A stretch of DNA of 64,000 nt from Diadema setosum (Eukaryota > Echinodermata > Echinoidea > Diadematoida > Diadematidae). A program made the position numbers and the translations under genes. The notes below the pieces were generated by a model. That model did no database searches, was not told where the DNA came from, and saw only the letters and a program-made list of their open reading frames with translations. This document shows, one piece after another, positions 24,616-37,200 of the stretch (positions within the stretch are counted from its first letter, which is position 1; each line of letters begins with the position of its first letter). The stretch is taken from contig NC_092698.1 of NCBI RefSeq assembly GCF_964275005.1, positions 28,038,447 through 28,102,446 on the forward strand. Direction: 5' to 3'.

Positions 24616-27479
24616 ATGGATCAAATCTTCAAAGTGGACGCGGTGACGGGTACACGGCGGCTGTTCTATGCTGTGACGCCCAATGAGACTTCTTTTCAAA
24701 CTCTGGAAGAAGTGCCCCCTTACATTGTGGAGGTGAGATATAACTGATCATGTTTGTTTTCTGGGTATTATACTGTATGGGAGACTTTAAATTAATTTTC
24801 ATCTCTCTTAAGAGGAAATTCTTTCTTCTGTCCGCACTTGACTGTATATCAGGAAGCACAGAAATATACCCCTCCCCCCAAGAAAATTGTCAAGAATGTG
24901 AGACATAACACCTAATTTGAAGCCTTCTTCATAGGCTGTGCCTGGTATGTGGAAACTATATGTGAGTTTGTTGTTGTTTTTTTCAATGATCAAAGAAATT
25001 AATTCCCAAAAATGTCTTATAAATGAAAGCAAACAACTCTTCGGGGGGGGGGGGGGGAAGGCTAGCAAAAAAAAAAAAATCTAGAGGCTTTGAATGTCAT
25101 AGCATCAACAATGGCATCTTAATGGTAATTTCACAAACAAAAATGATTCACAAATTGTGTTACAGCTATGTTTTAAGATGTAAAGATCTGTTTCCTGTTG
25201 AAATGCCAAATTGCCATTTAAGTACAAGTACTATTGAATGTATCAGACTTACGAAACTCAAGATAACCTCTTGAATTGCATGACAAGGAGATACTGAGAG
25301 CACAATATGTTGCCAAGCAGTGTACGAAAATTGCTTTAGACAACCAACTTCTGCTGAATGGTCACTATAATGTGGAGTACTCCCATAGTAACCTGTTACC
25401 GAAAAAAGAAACAAATGGGGGTTTACACCTAAGCGTCTCCCTTGAAGGTCTCCATTATTTGACAAACAAGCAGTTTTCTTTTGCAGCTCTACTGGTTCCT
25501 CAAACTTTTCACAGGGTCAAAGCATTTTGAAGTCAACCCACTATGTGGGTATCGTAAGAGTTCTCTTATCAGACTTGATATTTTAAGACATTCCTGTTAT
25601 CTCTCGATGTAATTAAACAACGGACCTTTGCCCCTTGAGCATTACTCTGATTGTCAGTCAGAGAATTAGACAGAGTGTTACAGCAGCTATAAGGTTTGCT
25701 GCAGTACATTATTTAGTGCTCTTACATCCTTCTGAAAGATCCACTATCTAACGAGCCTTTTATGGAAAGAATCTCTTCTCTCGAACCATCTTCTTATGAG
25801 TTGTGATGCAACATTTCAAAGCAATTAACTGATGGGTGATTTGTCAGTGGTGATGGTGGTGGTGGTGATAAAGTCAGAACTTGAATGCAGGCCATGTTTA
25901 CACTCTTGACGCATGCTATCAGATGACTGGATGTAATCTGCAGGAGGAATTGATATTAATGTGTGGAAACCACTTCCTAAAAGTTCACATGACTTCAATC
26001 TTTGGGTAACATCTATGTTAAGACACCTTCAAACAAACAGAGGGTAGAACATGTTCAATCTCACAGAGGGTATCACTATCAGACCTAAAGTGTACTATCA
26101 CCTGATTTAGCCAGCCTGCCAAAGCCATATTGTTGTCCCCGCCGAACGAGTTCGAGCAGGGGACTATGAAACGGGCTCCGTACGTGTGTGTGTCCGTGTG
26201 TCCGTCCGTCCGTGCGTCCGTCCGTGTGTCCGTCCGTGTGTCCGTGTGTGCGTCCGTGTGTGATCAAAATCTTCAATTTGCTACTTCTCTGTCATTTATG
26301 AGCCAATTTTGATTCTGTTTGCTTTATATGATAGCACTACATGGGAGCTTTGAAACTTCTACACAGAATTTCAGTCGTGACCTTTGACCTTGACCTTTGA
26401 CCTATATTGTACATTTTGCTACAAAATGCTACTCCTTTGCCATTTCTAACCCGATTTCGATTCCGTTTGCTTTATGTGATGGCACTAGGTGAGGGCTTCA
26501 AAACTTCTACACAGAATTTTGACCTTTGACTTCTTTGACCTTTGACCTTGATTTTTTGACCTATATTGTACATTTTGCTACAAAATGCTACTCCTTCGCC
26601 ATTTCTAACCCGATTTCGATTCCGTTTGCTTTATGTGATGGCACTAGGTAAGGGCTTCAAAACTTCTACACAGAATTTTGACCTTTGACTTCTTTGACCT
26701 TTGACCTTGATTTTTTTGACCTATATTGTACATTTTGCTACAAAATGCTACTCCTTCGCCATTTCGAACCCGATTTCGATTCCGCTTGCTTTATGTGATG
26801 GCACTAGGTGAGGGCTTCAAAACTTCTGCACAGAATTTTGACCTTTGACTTCTTTGACCTTTGACCTTGATTTTTGACCTATATTGTACATTGGCTACAA
26901 AATGCTACTCCTTCGCCATTTCTAACCCGATTTCGATTCCGTTTGCTTTATGTGATGGCACTAGGTGAGGGCTTCAAAACTTCTACACAGAATTTTGACC
27001 TTTGACCTTGATTTTTGACCTATATTGTACATTGGCTACAAAATGCTACTCCTTCGCCATTTCTAACCCGATTTCGATTCCGTTTGCTTTATGTGATGGC
27101 ACTAGGTGAGGGCTTCAAAACTTCTACACAGAATTTTGACCTTTGACTTCTTTGACCTTTGACCTTGATTTTTTTACCTATATTGTACATTTTGCCACTA
27201 AATGCTACTTCCGGCGGGGACATATGTTACGCACCGCGTAATTTCTACTTTTCCTTGTTTACTAAGGTATGGCCACTGTTGCATGCAAATAGCTGAGGGG
27301 AGTAGTCAGTAAGAGCTGACTGTCTGGTGGAGGCCAAAGTATGATAGACTATTCTGAAGGGTTCAACAAGCCCCTCCCCCTTCCCCTCCCCCTCCTCAAC
27401 CCAGTGCTACCCCTCTCTCACACCCCAGACAACCTATAAATGCACATAGATTTTAAAGGTAGGGAGGTAGGGAGGAAGG

Positions 27480-27522
<43 letters not shown>

Positions 27523-28066
27523 GCAGATAGATAGGTAGATAGATGGATTGAAGGATAGATTGATAGAAAGGTGTGTACATTATGTGTGTGTCCATTGTGA
27601 TGGAGAAATACATAAAGGTGAAAAATGAAGAATGAGATTATCTCATGGCCTTCCAAGAACAGCGCTTCACTGTAGAATAATTGATACCCATTGTTTATCT
27701 GACTTCCATACATGTTTGTTTGTTGTTGTTGTTGTTGTTTTTTCACACTGCAGGCCAGTCCATTTTTTGTGATTTCTGTTATCCTGGAAGAAATCATCCT
27801 GTGCCTGAAGGATCGTGGGAAGGATGACAGATTTGCTGACAGCATCACCTCCATGACATCTGGCATGTTTCTCTTGGTGACAGGGTGCGTATCCACAAAC
27901 TTGGATTCTTCATGCACTGTCCAACCAATAGTGACTATGATAAGGATGGGTGGTGTAGGTTATTGTCTTTATTATCATCAACATAGCTATTATCATTTTT
28001 CAGTATTACTGCTTCTACTGTACCACTATTTCTTTATTACTGCTACTGTTACTGCTACTGCTGCTG

Positions 28067-28119
<53 letters not shown>

Positions 28120-28120
28120 G

Positions 28121-28151
<31 letters not shown>

Positions 28152-28195
28152 CACCACCACCACCACTACCGCTACTACTACTAGTACTACTTCTT

Positions 28196-28226
<31 letters not shown>

Positions 28227-31200
28227 TACTACTACTACTACTCCTACTACTGTTATGGTTGTTATTTGTCTTATTATTTTTTGTTCTTGTACATATTTTT
28301 TTTTTTTGTTGGTGGTGTACCTGCTAGTCAAGATCATCATCATGATTAATATCATTGTCAATTTAAGGCGCTTGCCAGGGTGTAAAATCCATTATGTATT
28401 GACTGATACTGATCCAACCCACAAGGGAAGAAAGGAATAATCCCTTCCTTTTGGCCCCCTCAGAAGTTGAGCTGGTGTACATCTTCACCCCCACTGACTA
28501 GGGATATGAACATACTAATGAACATACAAGTGATCATACTATAACGACACAATCTCTTCCCCCAGCTAATTACCGCAGATGTTACTTGTCATTCTTTTAA
28601 TCGTCCATTGTCTACAAATTATCCACTCAGCATGTTGAGTCAGTAATATTACAATCGCTTAACGGGATGTAAGTCAGTGACACTATTGATTCTCTGTCAT
28701 TCCTCTAGAATTTTTACAAAAACACTGGAGCTTGGAGGCTACATCTACGTCTATGAAAACTTCCGCCTCTACGACTTACCGTGGGATAGTCCCTGGACTT
28801 GGTTTATATGCTTCCTTGGCATTGATTTGGGCTACTATTGGTTTCATCGCATGTCACATGGTCAGTATAGTTATTCTATCAGGGTCCAGGAGGTTCTCAT
28901 CTGTAAATGTTGATGATAATGTTATGGTGCATGTGGGGTAAAATTTTATGTTAATGTTCAAAGGTGAGGTTTCCCCAAATATGTATTGGTATGTTGATTC
29001 AGAGAATTGAAAAAAAAAAAATTATTAGGTAGTGTAACACAAAGTGAAAATTGTTGGAAATTGGACAATCCATGCTAAGATTACAAATTTTAGCAGATTT
29101 TATGAGTGCTAAAATGCTGCCCTCTGTAGATGGATTAATGTAAATGTCTTGCCAGAAATTCAAAAGCATAAGTATAATTCAGGTTCTCAAAACAGCACTT
29201 AACAGAACTCCTCTAGAAGTCATGTAAAAGCAATATTGCTTGCAGTAATATATCCTGGTAACGTATCAAGGAAATGAATTGTTTGATTTAATGTGTAGAA
29301 AATGAAAATCTGTTAGATCAATTCACTTAACAACATAGCTAGTAACTTGAAAATGAACTCATTTGTGGCAAAAATTTGCAAACCAATATTATTTAACAAC
29401 TTTTACTACATGTATTTATGCTATTGCTACTGGGCATTGATTATTTGTAGCATATTGTAAAAGTGGATATTATCATGCAAGAATTTTTCGTGCTCAGCCG
29501 AGTAAGATGTATTTCAGATTATTTTAATTCCACGGAATCAAGACATCAATAATTACTGGAACATATGGCAAGCAAAAATAATTTGCTTGCTTTTATTGTC
29601 GCGCTAGTGTCTGGTGGTGTGAAATGCCAAGAATTTCAACACCGTGAAAATTTCCACTTTTACAGTAATCTCTAATACCCTTTGCAGTATTAATTTACAT
29701 TTTCTGCATTGCCAATTTGTTGTAAGCAATAATTTTGGGAATTTCAGTGAGCATTAAACTGCAAGTGCTGCTCATATTTCAAGTGAGTTATGGTGTCCTC
29801 ATGCTTTGCAGAAGTAAACATCATGTGGGGAGCCCACCAAGTCCATCATAGCTCCGAGGAATACAACTTGACCACAGCCCTAAGACAGTCCATATTCCAG
29901 AGATGTTTTTCTTGGGTAAATCAGGATTCAGGGTTCCCTCAATGTTGAAAAAGAAGAGAGAAAATTATACATCTATAATGGCATATGACTTTAACTCAGA
30001 CATGTAGGTGAGGTTCCATTTCACTGTGTAACATGTGATGCCAGAACGATGTTTTACAACCAAAAAGCAGCTGTAAACTGATTTCTACAGTACTCCGCTA
30101 ATTGCATGCCCTTAAATGGGCTGGATGGTATTCACTATTTTGAGAAAAAAACATTTGGCTGCAAGCCTCATGTTTGAAAAAAAAAAATCTGGCTATTGCT
30201 TCCTACTTTCTACTTGTTAGTGATAACCCGTTGAGGACAGGCTGATTTTGCTACAACACGTATTTCCCATAGACACTTGCCCGAGTATACTCGGGACTCG
30301 TCCTCAACGGGTTAAGTATGAAATCATATTTGAGACAACAATTGTAGAGCTCTTCTTCCTGGAGGTCACTTTTGTTGTCAATCTTGTGCCTATTTAGAAT
30401 AAAAAAATTGGGATTGAAACAAACTCGCTCGTATGATTTGCAGAAGTAAACATCTTGTGGGCGGCACACCAAGTCCACCACAGCTCTGAAGAATTCAACC
30501 TGAGCGTCGCCCTCAGGCAGTCAATTCTCCAACGCTTTTCGTGGGTAAAACATCGTTCGATGTTCACTAACATCCCGGCTCTCATCTTGTGACTAACCTT
30601 ACATCTATTCTCTCATTCCCAACCCTTACTGCCCATCTCAAGCATAAGTGTCATACTCCTTTATGATTCTATCATAAATAGTGTCATGTTTGAAATACAA
30701 TCTTGTTATAATCTTGTATGTATACAGAACATTGTGTCCATATATATAGCTACATTTGGTACATTGATGCGATACATATGGGCAGCAGAGGTACTTCACT
30801 CCAGATGATATTTCATACATTGGATTTGTGATATGTAGTGGATTTAAGGTTGCAGCAGTCATCAGTGAATTTGCAAACAGTTTCTATCTCTGTCATTCCA
30901 TGACTAATATGGCACAAAGGTGTTTTTTGTTTTGTCTTCATCATTTACTAAGAGTTTGACTCTGATCACCAGTCATCCGCGATCCTTCGGCAGACACGGG
31001 GCATCCATCGGCGATGAGAGTGGTACCACATCTCCTCTCTCATCCCCACCCCTCTTCATTTCACCATCCTTGTCGCCATGACAATCTTTCCATCTTCTGC
31101 CAATACACAGAGGTTAACTTAATGTGGGCGGCCCACCAGGTGCACCACAGTTCGGAAGAGTACAACCTCACCACAGCCCTCAGGCAGTCCTTGTTCCAGC

Positions 31201-34200
31201 GGTGCTTCAACTGGGTAAAGAAGAAATTTCCAGAAAGACACCCAGAAATTTATAAAGTTACAAAAGAAAGCTCTGCACCATATTTTGGCAGCAGCTTACC
31301 CAGAATGAATGGATGAATTTTGTAATCACATAGCCAAGGGCATAAAATCCAGTGCAAAATCAACCCCCCCCCCCAAAAAAAAAAAAAGAAAAAAAAAAAG
31401 GCAGCCAAATTTGGCAGCCAGATATGGCACCTAGGTCCAGTCAAGTGCAAAAAAAAACAACAACATATATTTGTCAACTGTGCTGCAGCATGACTTCAAA
31501 CTCTTGCATAGAATCAACAAATTCTGCTGAAGTTTTAGGATTATTTTTTTTTTCCCTAAATGTCCTTGCAAGCAACTTTGGGATATACTTTTGTTTCTTG
31601 AAGGATATCATCCTGTCAGATGATAAGAAGTTTCAAGATGTGTAATATTGGTAGATAACCTTTATTTCTATCTTTTCTACCACACCTTTATAAATAAGAC
31701 ATGTATGTTCATCTGGCAGTAATTATATCTCAGGCAACATTTCACAAACATTCCAGTAATAGCGAAGATAGTCTGTCCATGATTACAATGGTAATGCAGC
31801 AAAATATTTGGTAGTTTACCACCTTCCTACATTCTCTGTAAGCCTTTCAGCTAAGAGACTTCTTATTGTGGTGACCTTGTATTATGGGCACCTATTGTTG
31901 TAAAATTTAGGGTCACGGGTCACCATTCATCAAGTGTTTTAGTGCTACAATTGTTTATTCCTGACCATCCACACATAACAACTTACTTTCTTTCAATCAG
32001 AAACATACTTATGCCATGGCCTGGAAAGAATGCCAGTGGCATAATGCATTGGTGTTACCATATTGTTTGTTTGTTTGAGCAGAATTACTTTGTGTGAAAG
32101 GAATTTGCCACTTAGAATATATTAACATATTTACATGATTACTTGATACGTGTATGTGCATATAATTGCCTATTTACAAGACATATATATGTTTATATAA
32201 TTACATATTACATTCCACCTGCTTTGGTCAGCCATACTCACCTGTTAGTCAAATATAAAATGTAGTGGCGTGTGCTCGTTCAGCATATTGGACACTAGCC
32301 CACACTGCCTGCTTGTGCAGGTTACAAATATTCATTTGCCTTTTTGTGCCTCCAGTTTTGCACAAAACTATCTCTCAGTACTGACAAGACATTTTGTGAG
32401 CCACTGGAATGTATTCTACACTTTTTAGCAATAACCAGTAAGGACACTCATGGCATGATGGTTATAAAAGAGATTTCTGATGTGAAAAAAAAAAAATGCA
32501 CATTTTGAAGAGATGCTATCCTCTCCGTGATGGGGTTACATAATCTGCTACCATGGACAAGTTGGTTGTTTGTTTCTCTTTAGAACGGATGTGGGTTCTC
32601 GTTGGAGTGTCAGTTAGTACTATTAAAGTCTTACTATGCTGTCCCCTTCTTCTGCGATTGATGAATCATTGATGTATTTTAGAATTTGTTTCCTCATGTT
32701 GCCTTGTCAACAGGCCTTCTACATACCGCTAGCATTCTTTGCCCCACCCTCGTCGATGCTGGTTCACTCACAGTTCAACACTATTTACCAGTTCTGGATC
32801 CACACGGAGGTAACTCACATGTCCCACTCTTTATCCTTGCTTTTGCTTCCCAAATGTAAACATAAAAGTATTTTAGAAGTAGTAGCCCTCACAGTCATTC
32901 TGATGATCTACTAAATTTCAGACAGATGTGAGAGAAATTGCCAATCAGATTTGTTTTTGTCATGTGTGTATGTGTGCAAGAATGTAAGGTAATTTCTGTA
33001 ACCATTTATGGAAAGATAAAATTTCTCTTATATTCTGGCATATATCACGACCTCTCCTAATGTTTTTTGAGATAGATTGGTCAGTAATATGTATAGATAA
33101 GCACTAGCAGTGGCGTATCTAGGGAAAACGGCACCCGGAGCAAGCGCGAAAATTGCGCCCCTATTTTCTGAAAAAGTGTTCAACCCCAACCCCCATCCCG
33201 GTACCAGGTAGGGACTTTAAACAAAGTCCGCATGATATGCTTTTTCAAGCACTTAAAAGGGGTCTTTTTGAGGGTGATTTAAATGTTATGAATTTTGATA
33301 AATTTTGGCGAGCGAGCCGAAAATTTTTGTATTTCAGCTTACAAAACATAGAATTCTTGTCATTTTTTTGCTTATCAAATCTTACAATTCTAATCAAGAT
33401 ATAGTGACGGCTTTATAGATAACAATTTATACCAACAAACTGAGGACTGTTACAAACAAACTGAGGACTTTAAAAAATACTCTAAATTAGTGCGCGCGAG
33501 TAAGCCGAAATTTGTATATTTCCGCGTCATCGTCACGTTTTGTTCTTATCTCTTTTTTTTTTTTTTAGATAAATTTTGGCGAGCGAGCGCAGCGAGCGAG
33601 CCGAAAATTTTTGTATTTCAGCTTACAAAACATGGAATTCTTGTCATTTTTTGCTTGTTAAATCTTACAATTCTAATCAAGATACAGTGACGACCTTATA
33701 GATAACGATTTATACCAACAAACTGAGTACTTGAAAAAATACTCTAAATTAGTACGAGCGAGTGTGCCGAAATTTGTATATTTTCGCGTCATTACGTTTT
33801 GTTCTTATCTTTTTTGATTTTTTTTTTGCCCTCCCCCCCATATGTTCGAAACCATTGGCGTCCTCTTCTGATCCAATCGGCGATCGCTTCAGAACGAATG
33901 AAATTGCAGTCACTGCTCCGTGTAACATATTTCCTGCTAAATATAAAATGACATGTGTGAACACAATAGACATTGTCATTTTGTCCGCGCCATCATCACG
34001 TTTTGTTTTTACTTTCTTTTTTATATAAATTTTGGCGAGCGAGCGCAGCGAGCGAGCCAAAAATGTTTGTATTTCAGCTTACAGAACATGGAATTCTTGT
34101 GTGAACACAATAAACATTGTAATTTTGTCCGCGTCATCATCATGTTTTGTTTTTATCTTGTTTGATTTGGTTTTCTGCCCCCCCCACCACCATTCTCCCT

Positions 34201-37200
34201 CCCCTCACCCCCCCCCCCCCCCCCGTCCTTCCGGGCGATTTTTTTTTTTTTTCTTCTTCTTCTTCTTCTTCTTCTTCTTCTTCTTTTCATTTTTCTTTTC
34301 TTCTTCTTATTCTTCGTTTTTTTTTTCTTTTTTTTTCTTCTTCCTCTTTTTTTTTTCGTTTTTTGCGCCCCCAAGGAGTGGCGCCTTGGGCACGTGCCCC
34401 CCTTGCCCCCCCCCCCCCCTAGATACGCCACTGAGCACTAGGCATAAAAAAGGACTTGATCTGTGGAAATCATTTAATAGATAGAGTTTCAAACCAACAT
34501 TCAGTTCGTATATAAAACAGAAAGTATTTTTATATCACATGAACAGGAAGTACGGTACATAATTCAGGAAAGGATGAAATGAATCATGGGGGAAATGGTT
34601 GTTTCAGTAATGCCCAGTATCATTAGCTCACCTGAGCCAAAGGCTCAAGTGAGCTATTGCGATCGCCCTTCGTCCGGCGTCCGTCGTCGGGCGTCCGTCG
34701 TCCGGCGTCCGTCGTGCGTGAACTTTTTACATTTTCATCTTCTTCTTGAAAACCCCAAGACCGATTTTCATCAAACTTGGCAGGTAGCATCCCTAGGGGG
34801 TTAGGAACTCAATTTGTTAAAATGGGCACCATGCCCCACCCAGGGGGCCCCCAGGGGGCCCAAACCCCCCAAAATTAAGGAATCTGTAAAAATCTTCTTC
34901 TCTAGAACCAGAAGTGATAGAGCTAAGTTAATACTATGAGTTAGTACATTGATGACTGTAGTTTCAAGTTTGTTCATGGCAGAATCAGGGGTGCCCCCCT
35001 TGGGACCCAGGGAAGGGGGGTGGGGAAGGGTCCTAATGGGGCCTAAATTGTACATTTTCATCTTCTTCTTGAGAACCCCATGACCCATTTTCACCAAACT
35101 TGGCAGGTAGCATACCTAGGGGTTAGGATCTCAATTTATTAAAATGGGCACCATGCCCCACCCAGGGGGCCCCCGGGGGGGGGGGGGGGGGGGAAATTAA
35201 GGAATCTTTAAAAATCTTCTCTAGAATCAGAAGTTATAGAGATAAGATGATACTATGAGTGAGTACATTAATGACTGTAGTTTCAAGTTTGTTCATAGCA
35301 GATCCAGGGGTGCCCCTCTTGGGGGCAGGGAAGGTCCAAATGGGGGCCTGAATTGTACATTTTCATCTTCTTCCTGAAAACCTCATGATGGATTTTCGTC
35401 AAACTTGGCAGGTAGCATCCCTAGGGGGTCAGGATCTCAATTTATCAAAATGGGCACCATGCTTCCCCCCCCCCCCCCCCGAGGGCCCCAGGGGGCCCCA
35501 ATCTCCCCAAATTAAGGAATCTTAAAAAAGAATTGGGCCCTTATTGTACATTTTCACTTCTACTTGAGAATGCCTGGTCAAATTTTAGTAGAGCTGTGAA
35601 TAATTTAGATTGGTGACTGCGTGAAAGGTGAACTTGCGATACTCAGGTGAGCGCTAGACCCGCGGGTCTCTTGTCGTTAATGGATGCAGTGCTCACATAT
35701 GAGTTTTTTTCTTCTTTTTTTCCAGCTATAATGTGTCTAACTGCATGTTCCTATTCTCATGTTTAATCAATTTGTAGAAGCTTTCTTTTGTTCCAAGTGT
35801 CTGTCCATTCGATAGGGTGCTCATTTTAGTGGGAATTAATCACTTATAAAATGCATGCGATTTGTGTGTAAATATCAACTTTAAATTTCTCTTTGAAACA
35901 TGAACTGCTTCCCATCAATTTACTTTATAGACATGTTTGACATATTTAAATCAGCACCCAGCTTTTTCCTGTATTGAAGTGCTACGTTATTCATCTAGCA
36001 GTGGTCTTAATAGATGTGTCTTTTGCCTTTTTAATTGTGATGCTATCTTTGCAACTTCTTTTCTTTCCATTCTGGTGTAGCTTATCAGAGATCTTGGACC
36101 ACTGGAGTACATCCTCAACACACCTAGTCATCATCGTGTCCATCATGGTGAGGACACTGTCATTAATCGACTTTCTCTTTCAAATCCCAACTCTTGATAA
36201 TCAATTTGCTAGTGACGAATGAAATTTAGCCACCATTTAATTTGTGAATCTAATAGATAAGACCGCCTTTTAACGCCATCATGTTACAGCAAAATTTTGA
36301 AGGCATGATAATTTATCCGTTAAGTGGGACAAAATGTTGCTAAAACAGGACCCTTGGTTGACAACCTATTAAAGAGAAGAACTTTTGTCACGATTAAAGA
36401 AATTTACATTACATACTGTAAAACAAGATATTTGTGTAGCATAAAATTTTTTGGAGCTGACTGCCTTTTGTGCAGCATGAAATTGTCGCAAATTGCTACT
36501 GGCATTCAATTCATATAATGTACACAAGAATTTTCGTAGGCATTTTAATTTCGTGAATTTCAGCTCTCGCGAAGTTAAAATAAGTGCAAACATTTCTGGT
36601 TTTACAGCAATATTTTGCTAGCTTAGAAAGTTGAAAGCATGAGTGCCTGTACATTCAGATAAGCTTTGCAAATAAAAAGCCATTCACAAGCAATGCAATG
36701 ATTCTTACATAGAGGTGTTTCCTTATTCTATCTGCAACGTTCAGGTCGGAATCGCTACTGTATCGACAAGAATTATGCCGGGACCCTCATCATATGGGAT
36801 AGAATGTTCGGTGAGCAACTCCAGAAACTTGATTAGAACTGGAAATGATTAAGATCTCTAACATTTCTGCTATTTTAAATCTGTCACTTGATAACAGTGG
36901 AATGTGTAACTGATGTCATATTGACATTTTTACAAGTACTAGACTGATTGTATACACCATGCAAATGTTAAAGGTATAGATATGGTAGATTTCTGGGGAA
37001 AAAAAATTTATATAAATTATTCAAGCATGCTGTCAATGCAAACATTGAATTTTTTTTTTTTTTTTTTTTTTGGGGGGGGGGGTCAGTTTTCCATGATTCT
37101 GCGTAGTACTTTAATGATTACATGGCTGCATGCATGAAAGACGACTGAAATGTTTATTACTTTCTGGATATAGAACACATATTAATTGTAAATCACATGT

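Noticed and set aside
26183-26265. CRISPR-like or coding repeat at the CCGTGTGT run
   Set aside because: Simple microsatellite with no spacers; open frames through it are artefacts.
28040-28361. Long open frames of poly-Thr and poly-Val
   Set aside because: They come from the CTA/CCA microsatellite and have no homology or splice support.
34032-34484. Phe/Ser/Pro-rich open frame
   Set aside because: Low-complexity TTC and poly-C tract inside a transposable element.
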